Positions 1-8,849 of a DNA stretch of 64,000 bases are shown here, piece after piece (positions within the stretch are counted from its first letter, which is position 1; each line of letters begins with the position of its first letter). Source of the DNA: Paraburkholderia fungorum. GTDB lineage: Bacteria > Pseudomonadota > Gammaproteobacteria > Burkholderiales > Burkholderiaceae. Both the position numbers and the translations under genes were made by a program. The stretch lies in the NCBI RefSeq assembly GCF_900099835.1, contig NZ_FNKP01000001.1, positions 620,001-684,000 of the forward strand, given 5' to 3'. Under the pieces are notes generated by a model. That model made no database searches. It was not told where the DNA came from and was given only the letters and a program-made list of their open reading frames with translations.

Positions 1-1
1 G

Positions 2-688
2 AACGGCATGCCCGACCCGCAGCACTACACGTCGGCGGGCGATCTGGCGATCCTGTCGGCGCGTCTGATTCGCGACTTCCCTGACTACTACAACATCTTC
101 TCGGTCAAGGAATTCAAGTACAACAACATCAAGCAGCCGAACCGCAACCGTCTGCTGTGGATCGACCCGACCGTCGACGGCCTGAAGACCGGCCACACGC
201 AAGCCGCCGGCTACTGCCTGATCGCGAGCGCAAAGCGTCCGCTGCCGGGCGCGACCGACGCGTCGCGCCGTCTCGTCTCGGTGATGATGGGCGAGACCAA
301 GGAACACGACCGTGTGCAGGACAGCCTGAAGATGCTGAACTACGGCTACACCGCGTACGACACGGTGCGTCTGTACAAGGCGGGTCAGGTGGTCGGCACG
401 CCGCGCGTGTACAAGGGTTCGCAGGACAGCGTGCAGATCGGCGTGAAGAGCGACCAGTACATCACCGTGCCGAAGGGCATGGCCGACAAGGTGAAGCCGC
501 AGATCGACCAGGTCGACACGCTGATCGCGCCGATCGCGAACGGTCAGCAGGTCGGCACGGCGAAGCTGATCGCCGACGGCAAGGTGCTCGCGCAGTTCCC
601 GGTGGTGGCGTTGCAGGCTGTGCCGCAAGCGGGCGTGGTCGGCCGCGTGTGGGATTCGCTGATGCTGATGTTCAACAAGAAGAAATAA
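2..688 (+). CDS. dacC: D-alanyl-D-alanine carboxypeptidase (PBP5/6 family), 3' part
   Basis: This is the C-terminal part of a periplasmic DD-carboxypeptidase that trims the terminal D-Ala from peptidoglycan stem peptides. The reading frame is open from the window edge, so the start and the catalytic SxxK and SxN motifs lie upstream. The third active-site motif is visible as KTG in DGLKTGHTQAAG. It is followed by the beta-rich PBP5 C-terminal domain and a short amphipathic tail (VWDSLMLMFNKKK) of the kind that anchors PBP5/6 to the outer face of the inner membrane. The dat gene starts 13 bases downstream, which suggests co-transcription. The family is certain; dacC versus dacA is a naming choice. 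Confidence 0.93.
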   Translation, partial: NGMPDPQHYTSAGDLAILSARLIRDFPDYYNIFSVKEFKYNNIKQPNRNRLLWIDPTVDGLKTGHTQAAGYCLIASAKRPLPGATDASRRLVSVMMGETKEHDRVQDSLKMLNYGYTAYDTVRLYKAGQVVGTPRVYKGSQDSVQIGVKSDQYITVPKGMADKVKPQIDQVDTLIAPIANGQQVGTAKLIADGKVLAQFPVVALQAVPQAGVVGRVWDSLMLMFNKKK

Positions 689-701
689 GAGCCGGTTCGC
701 A

Positions 702-1670
702 ATGTCCGCAGCAGTTTCTGATGTGTCGCCAGATCCGATCGTTTATCTGAATGGCGAGTTGGTGCCGTTGTCCGAAGCGCGCGTGCCGGTTCTCGACCGC
801 GGCTTTATTTTCGGCGACGGCATTTACGAAGTCGCGCCGCTGTATGCGCTCGAAGGCGGCCGCACGGCGTTCCGATTGCCGCAGCATCTGGCGCGGCTGG
901 CCCGTTCGGTCGACAAGATCGGCATCGTCAATCCGTTTAGCGACGCCGGCTGGCGCGAGCTGATCGGCCGCGTGGTCGACGCGAACGAGGCCGACGGCAG
1001 TTTGTCCGCCGGCCAGGACGCAATTGCCTATATTCAGGTGACCCGCGGTGTCGCGAAGCGCGGCCACGCGTTCCCGGCCGGCATTCAGCCGACCGTGTTC
1101 GTGATGGTCACGCCGCTCAATCTGCCGGACGCCGCGCAGCGCGCGAAAGGCGTGCGTTGCGTGAGCGCCGAAGATCGCCGCTGGCTCAATTGCGATATCA
1201 AGTCGGTGTCGCTGCTGGGCAACGTGCTGATGGCGCAATTCGCCGCCGAAAACGACGCGTTCGAGACGATCCAGTTCCGCGACGGCATGCTGACCGAAGG
1301 ATCGTCGTCGAATGTGTGGATGGTGAAGGACGGCGTGCTGTCGGCGCCGCCGCGCAGCAACAAGATTCTCGAAGGGATTCGCTACGGGCTGATCGAAGAA
1401 CTCACGGCCGAGTGCGGCGTCCGCTTCGAAGCACGTGAAATTGCCGAAGCAGAGCTGCGTGCCGCCGACGAGATCATCGTCAGTTCGGCGACCAAAGAAG
1501 TGCTGCCGGTCACGCAACTCGACGGCCAGCCGGTCGGCGAGGGCAAGCCGGGCGCGGTCTTTGCGGCGTTGTACGCGGCGTATCAGCGAGCCAAGGTTAA
1601 GGAAGCGCAGCAAGCGCAGCAAGGAGCAACGAATGAATCAGCCGAACAACCCGAACGACTCACTGTTTGA
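702..1670 (+). CDS. dat: D-amino acid aminotransferase (class IV, PLP)
   Basis: This 322-residue enzyme belongs to the fold-type IV PLP aminotransferases and probably interconverts D-alanine or D-glutamate with their 2-oxo acids for peptidoglycan precursors. The N-terminus has the typical VYLNGELVPLSEARVPVLDRGF region. The PLP lysine is in NCDIKSVSLLGN, and the cofactor phosphate region EGSSSNVWMV follows. It lies between a carboxypeptidase and ybeD, and its 3' end overlaps the ybeD start by 38 bases in another frame, implying translational coupling. A branched-chain aminotransferase is the main alternative, but the position next to dacC favours D-amino acids. Confidence 0.9.
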   Translation: MSAAVSDVSPDPIVYLNGELVPLSEARVPVLDRGFIFGDGIYEVAPLYALEGGRTAFRLPQHLARLARSVDKIGIVNPFSDAGWRELIGRVVDANEADGSLSAGQDAIAYIQVTRGVAKRGHAFPAGIQPTVFVMVTPLNLPDAAQRAKGVRCVSAEDRRWLNCDIKSVSLLGNVLMAQFAAENDAFETIQFRDGMLTEGSSSNVWMVKDGVLSAPPRSNKILEGIRYGLIEELTAECGVRFEAREIAEAELRAADEIIVSSATKEVLPVTQLDGQPVGEGKPGAVFAALYAAYQRAKVKEAQQAQQGATNESAEQPERLTV

Positions 1671-1911
1671 TTTTCCCTGCGATTTCCCGATCAAGATCAT
1701 GGGCAAATCGCATCCGGAATTCGCCGAAACGATCGTGACGGTGGTCCGTCAGTTCGATAACGAAGTCGATGCATCGCGTGTGGAAACGCGTCCGTCCAGC
1801 GGCGGCAATTACACCGGCCTGACGGTCACCGTGCGCGCCACGAGCCGCGCGCATCTCGACGACATTTATCGCGCGCTGACCGGCCATCCGATGGTCAAAG
1901 TGGTGATGTAA
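1633..1911 (+). CDS. ybeD: YbeD/DUF493 family protein
   Basis: This 92-residue protein is of the DUF493 (YbeD) family, a small ACT-like alpha/beta fold whose role is not settled; in Escherichia coli the gene sits between dacA and lipB. The core FPIKIMGKSHPEF and the terminal HPMVKVVM are typical. I chose the ATG at 1633 because AAGGAG lies 7 bases upstream and the length fits the family; the frame stays open further upstream but only as a shadow of dat. The gene overlaps the end of dat. A link to lipoate metabolism is inferred from gene order only. Confidence 0.88.
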   Translation: MNQPNNPNDSLFDFPCDFPIKIMGKSHPEFAETIVTVVRQFDNEVDASRVETRPSSGGNYTGLTVTVRATSRAHLDDIYRALTGHPMVKVVM

Positions 1912-1921
1912 AGCCTATGTA

Positions 1922-2890
1922 TTACGGCGTGACGCGCAATGCGTCCGCCGACAGACCGGCGCCTGCCGAGGGACCTACCTCGCAGGCCCGGTCGAACAGT
2001 TTCTTGAAGCGCCCCACCTCGTCGAACACCCAGTCGTGAAACGCCTTGACCCGCGCGGTTTCGATCATTTGCGGCGGGCAGATGAAGTAGTACTGCCACG
2101 GGCTCGGGCCATCCACGTCGAATAAGCGCACCAGACGGCCCGCCGCGATTTCGTGCATGGCCAGCGAGCGGCGCGTGAGCGCGACCCCCTGGCCGTCGAT
2201 GGCCGCCTGCAACAGATTCGACGAATCCTGATAAAGCACGCCGCGCTTCGGCTCCGGCCAGTCGGTGAGACCGGCGGCGTCGAACCACGGACGCCACAAT
2301 TCGTCGTCGGAACGCAGTAGCGGGACTTTGGCGAGATCGGCCGGAACTTGCGGCAGTTTTCCGCCGTTGAAATTCGGCGAGCACGCCGGGAAGAAAATCT
2401 CCTCCAGCAGCAATTCCGCGTGCAGCCCCGAATATTTGCCGAAACCGAAGCGGATGGCCACGTCGACGTCGTCGCGCGCAAAGTCTGTCAGCGCATTGGT
2501 GGACAACAGTTCCAGATCCCATTGCGGATGCGCCTCGATGAAGCTGCCGATGCGCGGCGTCACCCAGCGCGCCGCGAACGACGACAGCATCGACACCACC
2601 AGCCGCCGCTCGCGGTCGCCAGCGCGGATTTCGCGAGTGGCATCGGCGAGCGCCATCAGCGCGGTGCGCACGTGCGTGGCATAGCGACGGCCGGTTTCGG
2701 TGAGCCGCACGCGCTTGCCGTCGCGCGCGAATAGCGACACGCCAAGCTCGGCTTCGAGCGCGCGAATCTGGTGGCTGACCGCGCCGTGCGTGACGAATAG
2801 CTCGTCGGCGGCGCGCGAAAAGCTTTCGTGCCGGGCGGCGGCTTCGAACGCCTTGATCGCGTTCAATGCGGGGAGTTGCCGGAGGTCCAT
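1922..2890 (-). CDS. LysR-family regulator, GcvA-like
   Basis: This LysR-type DNA-binding regulator has about 322 residues. The N-terminal winged helix begins MDLRQLPALNAIKAFEAAARHESF, as in the GcvA/AmpR subgroup, and the ligand-binding domain follows. The ATG at 2890 matches the usual GcvA start and has GAGAA upstream; an in-frame ATG at 2905 would add five residues. The gene is convergent with ybeD (10 bases apart) and divergent from a DUF2917 gene 98 bases away, which is therefore its most likely target. The ligand is unknown. It sits inside what is elsewhere a continuous dac-ybeD-lipB order. Confidence 0.88.
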   Translation of the reverse strand: MDLRQLPALNAIKAFEAAARHESFSRAADELFVTHGAVSHQIRALEAELGVSLFARDGKRVRLTETGRRYATHVRTALMALADATREIRAGDRERRLVVSMLSSFAARWVTPRIGSFIEAHPQWDLELLSTNALTDFARDDVDVAIRFGFGKYSGLHAELLLEEIFFPACSPNFNGGKLPQVPADLAKVPLLRSDDELWRPWFDAAGLTDWPEPKRGVLYQDSSNLLQAAIDGQGVALTRRSLAMHEIAAGRLVRLFDVDGPSPWQYYFICPPQMIETARVKAFHDWVFDEVGRFKKLFDRACEVGPSAGAGLSADALRVTP

Positions 2891-2988
2891 CGCAATATTT
2901 CTCACATAGAGGTGAAAATAGATCGTTTTGCGTAAGTCCTTGCTACGCCTACGATTGTAGCCATCAAACGATTTTTGGCGAGGGCATC

Positions 2989-3315
2989 ATGCGAGAAATT
3001 TCCTCTAGTATCGCCTTTGAAATTCGCACAGGCGAAACGCTTCCGTTGAAGGTGGCGCGCAGTACCAAACTGGTGGTGCATGGCGGCGCGGTCTGGGTGA
3101 CGCGCAGCGACGACATTCACGATTACTGGCTGCAACCGGGACATACGTTGCGGTTGCGGCGCGGCGAACGGCTGTGGTTGAGTGGCGAGGGCGTCGTCCC
3201 GGCGAAGATCGCGTTTTCTGTGCCGACGCGCTGCGACGAGCGCGCGTTGAACTGGCTCGCGCGGGTCGGCGAACGAATGGTGGCGCGGATGCGCGGAGGG
3301 TGGCGCACGGTTTGA
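2989..3315 (+). CDS. DUF2917 domain protein
   Basis: This 108-residue protein matches DUF2917, a family of unknown function. The visible features are a beta-rich cupin-like N-terminal half (VHGGAVWVTRSDDIHDYWLQPGHTLRL) and a basic C-terminal tail. No signal peptide or membrane segment is seen. The ATG at 2989 follows GAGGG and gives the usual family length. It is divergently transcribed from the adjacent LysR gene, the arrangement expected for a regulator and its target. Confidence 0.8.
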   Translation: MREISSSIAFEIRTGETLPLKVARSTKLVVHGGAVWVTRSDDIHDYWLQPGHTLRLRRGERLWLSGEGVVPAKIAFSVPTRCDERALNWLARVGERMVARMRGGWRTV

Positions 3316-3624
3316 GCATTCCCAGCGGGGCGGTTGGTAGGGGATGAGCGCGGCAGGGGCGAGAACACGGCGACGGCGACTTCAAGCGCCTCGCCTTGCC
3401 CGTGTCTGCTGTGTCTGCACCTGCATCTACACCGAGGCCAACGCCAACGGCTCTGACCTCGATCCGCACTTCTTGCGCAGCAGACGACGCCCCCGTATCA
3501 AGCCGGATTGCCAGCGCATCACGCGCCAAGCTAGGTCCAGCTTGGCTTTGCAGCGATTCGGCCAACAACGTGCTCACCTTCGCCCCCGGCGAAAATTCCC
3601 ACTTTTCGGTAAACTAGCGGGATT
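3316..3624. other. Non-coding gap before lipB
   Basis: This 309-base stretch contains no reading frame with recognisable protein character. The open frames in it are GC-driven and have biased, low-complexity composition. It presumably carries the lipB promoter; TAAACT at about 3612 is a possible -10 box, but no convincing -35 is seen. Confidence 0.4.
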
Positions 3625-4350
3625 ATGTCCGCCACTCCGGTTTCACCGTCTCCCTCGTCCGCCACGGCGCCGCTAACGCTGCGCTGGTTGCGCAACGAAC
3701 CCTACGAAGCCAGTTTCGAAGCGATGCGCGCGTTCACCGACTCGCGTACCGCCGACACCCCCGACGAAATCTGGCTTGTCGAGCATCCCCCCGTCTTCAC
3801 GCTAGGCCAGGCCGGCGATCCGGCGCACCTGCTGGCCGCCGACAGCGGCATTCCGCTGGTCAAAGTCGACCGTGGCGGGCAGATCACGTATCACGGTCCC
3901 GGACAGGTGGTCGCCTACCTGCTGCTCGATCTACGCCGACGCAAGCTGATGGTGCGCGAGATGGTCACGCGAATCGAGCAGGCCGTGATCGACACCCTGG
4001 CGGCGTATAATCTCGCCGGAGAACGCAAGGCGGGCGCCCCCGGTATCTACGTGGCGCCCGGGCCGGACGCCGGGTTGCACGCTGGCGCCAAGATTGCGGC
4101 GCTGGGTCTGAAAATCCGCAACGGCTGTAGTTATCACGGCGCGAGCCTGAACGTGAAGATGGATCTGCGGCCGTTCCTGGCCATCAATCCATGCGGCTAC
4201 GCAGGGCTCGAAACGGTCGATATGGCAACGCTGGGTGTTGTCGCCGGCTGGGAAGACGTGGCCCGTACCTTTGCAGCATGCCTCACCGCAAACCTCGACG
4301 GCAGTCCCGCGGCCGTCGCCCAACCACAGGCCGGTGCGCTCACCGCCTGA
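3625..4350 (+). CDS. lipB: Octanoyl-[ACP]:protein N-octanoyltransferase
   Basis: LipB transfers octanoate from acyl carrier protein to lipoyl domains, the first step of lipoate synthesis in the cytoplasm. The signature [12 protein letters not shown] is present, as are the lysine of [11 protein letters not shown] and the catalytic cysteine in [11 protein letters not shown]. At 241 residues the length is normal. The gene runs into lipA with only 13 bases between stop and start, so the two probably form an operon ending at the terminator after lipA. Confidence 0.96.
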   Translation: MSATPVSPSPSSATAPLTLRWLRNEPYEASFEAMRAFTDSRTADTPDEIWLVEHPPVFTLGQAGDPAHLLAADSGIPLVKVDRGGQITYHGPGQVVAYLLLDLRRRKLMVREMVTRIEQAVIDTLAAYNLAGERKAGAPGIYVAPGPDAGLHAGAKIAALGLKIRNGCSYHGASLNVKMDLRPFLAINPCGYAGLETVDMATLGVVAGWEDVARTFAACLTANLDGSPAAVAQPQAGALTA

Positions 4351-4363
4351 CTGGACCGAACGA

Positions 4364-5371
4364 ATGACTGACGTTACCGCGAACCTCGCAACTTCTTCCT
4401 CGCCCGACAGCGCGCCGGCTTCCGCCGCTGCCTACGACGCCACCGCGAAGCAGAAGGCGCAAGCCAAAACTGCCCGTATCCCGATCAAGATCATCCCGAT
4501 TGAAAAGCTGAAGAAGCCCGACTGGATTCGCGTGAAAGCGGCCACGGGAAATTCGCGTTTCTACGAGATCAAGCAGATTCTGCGCGAACACAATCTGCAC
4601 ACGGTGTGTGAAGAAGCGAGCTGCCCGAATATCGGCGAATGCTTCGGCAAGGGCACCGCCACGTTCATGATCATGGGCGACAAGTGCACGCGCCGCTGCC
4701 CGTTCTGCGACGTCGGCCACGGCCGTCCCGATCCGCTCGACGTGGACGAACCCGGCAACCTCGCCCGCACCATTGCTGCGTTGAAGCTGAAGTACGTGGT
4801 GATCACCAGCGTCGACCGTGACGATTTGCGTGACGGTGGCGCGGCTCACTTCGTCGAATGTATTCGTCAGACGCGCGAGTTGTCGCCGGAAACGCGTATT
4901 GAGATTCTGACGCCGGACTTCCGCGGCCGTCTCGACCGCGCGCTCGGCATTCTGAACGCCGCACCGCCCGACGTGATGAACCACAATCTGGAAACGGTGC
5001 CGCGTCTGTACAAGGAAGCGCGCCCGGGTTCGGACTACGCGCACTCGCTGAAGCTGCTGAAGGACTTCAAGGCGCTGCATCCTGACGTCGCGACCAAGTC
5101 GGGCATCATGGTCGGCCTCGGCGAAACCGAAGAAGAAATTTTGCAGGTGATGCGCGATCTGCGTGAACACAATGTGGACATGCTGACCATCGGCCAGTAT
5201 CTGCAGCCGTCGGAACACCATCTGCCGGTGCGCTCGTACGTGCACCCGGACACGTTCAAGATGTACGAGGAAGAAGCGTACAAGATGGGCTTCACGCACG
5301 CGGCTGTCGGCGCAATGGTTCGTTCGAGCTATCACGCTGATTTGCAGGCGCATGGGGCTGGCGTGGTCTGA
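4364..5371 (+). CDS. lipA: Lipoyl synthase
   Basis: LipA is a radical SAM enzyme that inserts two sulfurs into protein-bound octanoyl groups. Both iron-sulfur clusters are visible: the auxiliary cluster ligands in [12 protein letters not shown] and the radical SAM CxxxCxxC in CTRRCPFC. The C-terminal RSSYHAD contains the conserved serine that binds the auxiliary cluster. The ATG at 4364 gives a 335-residue protein with an Ala/Ser-rich N-terminal extension; upstream in-frame codons overlap lipB and are unlikely starts. Confidence 0.96.
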   Translation: MTDVTANLATSSSPDSAPASAAAYDATAKQKAQAKTARIPIKIIPIEKLKKPDWIRVKAATGNSRFYEIKQILREHNLHTVCEEASCPNIGECFGKGTATFMIMGDKCTRRCPFCDVGHGRPDPLDVDEPGNLARTIAALKLKYVVITSVDRDDLRDGGAAHFVECIRQTRELSPETRIEILTPDFRGRLDRALGILNAAPPDVMNHNLETVPRLYKEARPGSDYAHSLKLLKDFKALHPDVATKSGIMVGLGETEEEILQVMRDLREHNVDMLTIGQYLQPSEHHLPVRSYVHPDTFKMYEEEAYKMGFTHAAVGAMVRSSYHADLQAHGAGVV

Positions 5372-5404
5372 GCGACTTCCGATTCGCGATGATCGATGCT
5401 GTTG

Positions 5405-5432
5405 AAAAAAGCCCGCGAAAGCGGGCTTTTTT
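5405..5432 (+). terminator. Rho-independent terminator after lipA
   Basis: A GCCCGC-GAAA-GCGGGC hairpin is followed by six T residues and preceded by six A residues. It lies 33 bases after the lipA stop and could also act on the opposite strand for the convergent DeoR gene. Confidence 0.9.
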
Positions 5433-5626
5433 ATGCGTGCGACGATTCGGTTGAATGCGCTTCACGGGAAAAATCGCATTAACTCCACGAACTCTCTCTC
5501 CGCTTCAAATGCTCCTGCGGATTCGCCCCAGCGTCTTCCTGAAGATCGAGGTGAACGTGCCTGTGTTTTGTTAGCCCAGCCCGGTATGTGAGGCACAAGC
5601 TCTCCCGCCTCAGTTCAAGCTCACCC

Positions 5627-6397
5627 TCAAGCCAGCACAACCTCGTCGAGCTTCTTTTTCAGCGCGGCAAAATCGGCGGCTTCGGCCGCCTTTTTATTCG
5701 TGACGAGCACATCGATCCTCTCGACCGGGCAATACGAAATGCGGCTGCGCTGGCCGATCTTGCTGTAGTCGGCGAGGATCGCCACGCGATCCGCGTTGGC
5801 GACCATCGCGCGCGCGACCTCGGTTTCCGCGTGGTCGTAACTGGTCGCGCCATGCCGGTGATCGATGCCGACCGGCGACAGCAGCGCGAGATCCGCGCGA
5901 TAGCGGTGGATATCGAGCACGGTCGTCGCGCCTGTGGTCGCCATCGTTCGATCGCTGATCGAACCGCCCAGCAGAATGACTTCGTTAGCCGCATCGGCCT
6001 GGTCGATCACGCCGCGCATTTTCAACGCGACATCGATTGAATTCGTGACGACGGTCAGGTTCGCCAGTTTCGCCAGCTCTTCGGCGAGCGCCGCCGTGGT
6101 GGTGCCCGCATCGACGAAAAGCGTCTGGCCGCTCGCGATCAAACCGACGGCGGCCTTGGCAATCGCCGTCTTGGCTTTGACGCGCATGTGCGCGCGTTCG
6201 GCGATCGGCGCTTCGTCGGCGGGCTTGATCGCACCGCCATGCACGCGGCGCAGCTCACCGAGCGCTTCGAGATCGAGCAGATCGCGCCGCACCGTCTCGC
6301 GCGACACGCCGAGATCCGTCATGATCCGCTCGGTCGACACACGTTGCAGCGTGGACAGCAACGCGCGAATTCTCTGATGACGGTCTTCCTGCCACAT
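5627..6397 (-). CDS. DeoR/GlpR-family transcriptional regulator
   Basis: This 256-residue repressor-type protein has an N-terminal DeoR helix-turn-helix (RHQRIRALLSTLQRVSTERI ... VSRETVRRDLLDLEALG) and a C-terminal DeoR sensor domain of the sugar-phosphate isomerase fold (FVDAGTTTAALAEEL). The start ATG at 6397 follows GAGGGA. It is divergent from a glycerophosphodiesterase and ABC importer, so it probably represses them and responds to a phosphorylated carbohydrate such as glycerol 3-phosphate. That ligand is inference from the family and neighbours. Confidence 0.88.
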   Translation of the reverse strand: MWQEDRHQRIRALLSTLQRVSTERIMTDLGVSRETVRRDLLDLEALGELRRVHGGAIKPADEAPIAERAHMRVKAKTAIAKAAVGLIASGQTLFVDAGTTTAALAEELAKLANLTVVTNSIDVALKMRGVIDQADAANEVILLGGSISDRTMATTGATTVLDIHRYRADLALLSPVGIDHRHGATSYDHAETEVARAMVANADRVAILADYSKIGQRSRISYCPVERIDVLVTNKKAAEAADFAALKKKLDEVVLA

Positions 6398-6538
6398 GCA
6401 TTGTCCCTCGCTGAGTGTGCGCGTCTAGCTGTTCGTATTCATAGCCGCATCGTGGACACGGATGTGTGTCCGAACGATGTCAGGCAAGCTTTTCAGGCTG
6501 GATTGTGTTGTATTTTTTTGGCACCTTGCAACTTTGTG

Positions 6539-6569
6539 CGTTTCATTTTAGCCTTCGCAAATTGAAACG
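6539..6569. promoter_or_regulatory. Candidate DeoR operator dyad
   Basis: CGTTTCATTTT (6539-6549) and AAATTGAAACG (6559-6569) form an inverted repeat with one mismatch across a 9-base spacer. It lies 142 bases upstream of the DeoR start in the 408-base divergent region, whose remainder shows no gene. A-and-T-rich dyads of this kind are typical of DeoR-family operators, but the assignment is inference. Confidence 0.45.
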
Positions 6570-6805
6570 TCGCGCCTGTTCTGTTGCGCGGCAAGGTGTG
6601 CCGTCAGTGCGGCCGGCGTCGTCAGCTTCGTCATCCTGACAATGGTCTTGCAACGTCCGCGCATCAAAACGCGCGATACTACGCGCGGGTCTCGCACGTG
6701 AAATCCGAAGCCTGAATCGCTATGCATCACGGTCGCGCCGACGTGTCGGCGGCCGCAAACGTGTCGAGAGCAAAACCAACCGCTTTATCTGGAAGGTGAC
6801 GGGAC

Positions 6806-7576
6806 GTGGCAAACGGGATTGATCACTGGCCTTATCCGCGACTGGTCGCGCATCGTTGCGGCGGCACGCTCGCGCCGGAGAACACGCTGGCCGGCTTTGA
6901 CGCATGCGTGCGTTACGGCTACCGGATGGTCGAATTCGACGCCAAGCTTTCCGCCGACAACGAACTCTTTCTACTTCACGACGATACACTCGATCGCACC
7001 ACCAACGGCCACGGCGCAGCCGCCGATCACACATGGCAACAGCTTGCCGCGCTCGACGCAGGCGCGTGGCGTGGTCAGCAATTCGACGGCACGCGTCTGC
7101 CGACACTTGCCGACGCGGCGCAGCGTTGCAAGCGCGACGGCATTGCCGCCAACATCGAAATCAAACCGTGTCCGGGTCGCGATGTAATCACCGGGACGCT
7201 GGTCGCGCAACACGCGTCGACGTTGTGGCAGGAACAAACGCCGTCGTTGCTCTCTTCGTTTTCATTCGACGCACTGGCCGCCGCGCGCGATGCCGCGCCG
7301 TCACTGCAACGCGGCATGCTGTTCGAAGAAGTGCCGGCCGACTGGCTGCGCATCGTGCGTGAACTGGACTGCGTGTCCTTGCATGCGAGCCACCGCTATC
7401 TGAGCGAGCCGCTGATCGCGCAGATTCACGCAGAGGGATTGCGCGTGCTCGCGTACACGGTGAACGACCCGGCGCGCGCGCAACTGCTCGCGCAATGGGG
7501 TGTCGACATGATCTGCACGGATCGCATCGATATCTTGCCGCACGATATGTTCTCCGCGCCGGTCGATTCTGTCTGA
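6806..7576 (+). CDS. ugpQ: Glycerophosphodiester phosphodiesterase
   Basis: This 256-residue cytoplasmic UgpQ-type enzyme hydrolyses glycerophosphodiesters to glycerol 3-phosphate and an alcohol. Visible motifs are VAHRCGGTLAPENT, the metal-binding VEFDAKLSADNELFLLHDD and the C-terminal VNDPARAQLLAQWGVDMICTDR. In most relatives the first motif reads HRGG; here it is HRCG, a change beside the catalytic histidine-arginine pair rather than in it. The start is a GTG at 6806 with GGAAGG 9 bases upstream. The ABC importer genes follow 72 bases downstream. Confidence 0.92.
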   Translation: MANGIDHWPYPRLVAHRCGGTLAPENTLAGFDACVRYGYRMVEFDAKLSADNELFLLHDDTLDRTTNGHGAAADHTWQQLAALDAGAWRGQQFDGTRLPTLADAAQRCKRDGIAANIEIKPCPGRDVITGTLVAQHASTLWQEQTPSLLSSFSFDALAAARDAAPSLQRGMLFEEVPADWLRIVRELDCVSLHASHRYLSEPLIAQIHAEGLRVLAYTVNDPARAQLLAQWGVDMICTDRIDILPHDMFSAPVDSV

Positions 7577-7648
7577 GCGAAGCAAGCGCGGTTGTTCGAA
7601 TTAGAAATTTTCCAAACGTAGCAATTTCGGCAAAGGATGGGGAAGACT

Positions 7649-8761
7649 ATGAACCGCACCGCGTTAGCTCGCATACTTTCGATGTCGGCCGTTGCGGGCG
7701 TCGCCGCCGCTGGTGTCAGCAGCGCATCGGCGGCGCCGCTCGACGCGCTGATCGCCGCGGCGAAGCAGGAGGGCCAGCTCAGCGTGATCGCGTTGCCGCA
7801 CGACTGGTGCAACTACGGGCAACTGATCCCGGGCTTCGAGAAGAAGTACGGCATCAAGGTGAACGAACTGAATCCGGATGCGGGTTCCGGCGACGAGATC
7901 GAAGCGATCAAGGCGAACAAGGGCAACAAGGGGCCGCAAGCGCCTGACGTGATCGACGTGGGCTTGTCGTTCGGTCCGACCGCGAAGGCCGAAGGTCTGC
8001 TGCAACCGTACAAGGTCGCGACGTGGAACTCGATTCCGAAGGAATCGAAAGATGCGGACGGTTACTGGTACGGCGACTATTACGGCGTGCTCGCATTCGA
8101 AGTGAACGCCGACATGATCGACAAGGCGCCCGCCGACTGGAGCGATCTGCTGAAGCCCGACTACAAGAACGCGGTGTCGCTGGCGGGCGATCCGCGCACG
8201 GCGAATCAGGCGATCCAGGCGGTGTACGCAGCCGGTATCTCGCAAGCCAAAGGCAACGCGACCCAGGCCGATAAAGCCGGCCTCAAATACTTCGCCGATC
8301 TGAACAAGAGCGGCAACTTCGTTCCGGTGATCGGCAAGGCGGCCTCGCTTGCGCAGGGCACCACGCCGATCATCGTGCGTTGGGACTACAACGCGCTCGC
8401 CGACCGCGACACGCTGAAGGGCAATCCGAAAGTGCAGGTCGTGATTCCAAAGACGGGCGTGGTCGCGGGCGTGTACGTGCAGGCGATCAGCGCCTACGCA
8501 CCGCATCCGAATGCAGCGAAGCTGTGGATGGAATACCTGTACTCGGACGAAGGCCAGATCGGCTGGCTGACCGGCTATTGCCATCCGATGCGCTACAACG
8601 AACTCGTCGCGGGCAAGAAAGTGCCGCAGGCGTTGCTCGACAAGTTGCCGCCGCCGTCGTCGTACAAGAACGTGGTGTTCCCGACGCTGTCGCAGCAGGA
8701 CGCGTACAAGGACACGATCACGAAGCAGTGGGACGCGACCGTCGGCGCGAACGTCAAGTAA
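7649..8761 (+). CDS. ABC transporter periplasmic solute-binding protein
   Basis: This 370-residue extracellular binding protein has an N-terminal signal peptide ending near ASAAPLDAL. It belongs to the Fe3+/polyamine-type class (PotD/AfuA-like) and lacks the UgpB sequence type. The ATG at 7649 is chosen over one at 7637 because GGGGAAG precedes it. It heads a block with two permeases and an ATPase downstream of ugpQ. Sequence alone does not reveal the substrate; the setting suggests an organophosphate such as a glycerophosphodiester or a sugar phosphate. Confidence 0.88.
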   Translation: MNRTALARILSMSAVAGVAAAGVSSASAAPLDALIAAAKQEGQLSVIALPHDWCNYGQLIPGFEKKYGIKVNELNPDAGSGDEIEAIKANKGNKGPQAPDVIDVGLSFGPTAKAEGLLQPYKVATWNSIPKESKDADGYWYGDYYGVLAFEVNADMIDKAPADWSDLLKPDYKNAVSLAGDPRTANQAIQAVYAAGISQAKGNATQADKAGLKYFADLNKSGNFVPVIGKAASLAQGTTPIIVRWDYNALADRDTLKGNPKVQVVIPKTGVVAGVYVQAISAYAPHPNAAKLWMEYLYSDEGQIGWLTGYCHPMRYNELVAGKKVPQALLDKLPPPSSYKNVVFPTLSQQDAYKDTITKQWDATVGANVK

Positions 8762-8788
8762 GCGACATCGCAGGGTTCAACCGTAGCG

Positions 8789-8817
8789 TGCGCGCCGCTG
8801 ATTCCGAGCGGCGCGCA
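8789..8817 (+). repeat. Stable intercistronic hairpin
   Basis: TGCGCGCCGCT and AGCGGCGCGCA pair perfectly over 11 bases with a 7-base loop in the 88-base gap between binding protein and first permease. No T-run follows. Such hairpins often stabilise the upstream message, allowing more binding protein than permease; that role is inferred. Confidence 0.7.
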
Positions 8818-8849
8818 TTGCATTTGCCAGATTGCTGCAAGGGTGAGCT

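Noticed and set aside
3396..3617. A 73-codon open frame upstream of lipB
   Set aside because: Ala/Ser/Pro-biased low-complexity sequence, no ribosome site and no neighbour relationship.
5433..5626. Possible small RNA gene in the gap between lipA and the DeoR gene
   Set aside because: No promoter-plus-terminator pair encloses it; the only hairpin is the lipA terminator.
6520..6533. TTGGCACCTTGCAA resembling a sigma-54 promoter before ugpQ
   Set aside because: The GG and GC elements are too close together to fit the fixed 12-base spacing.
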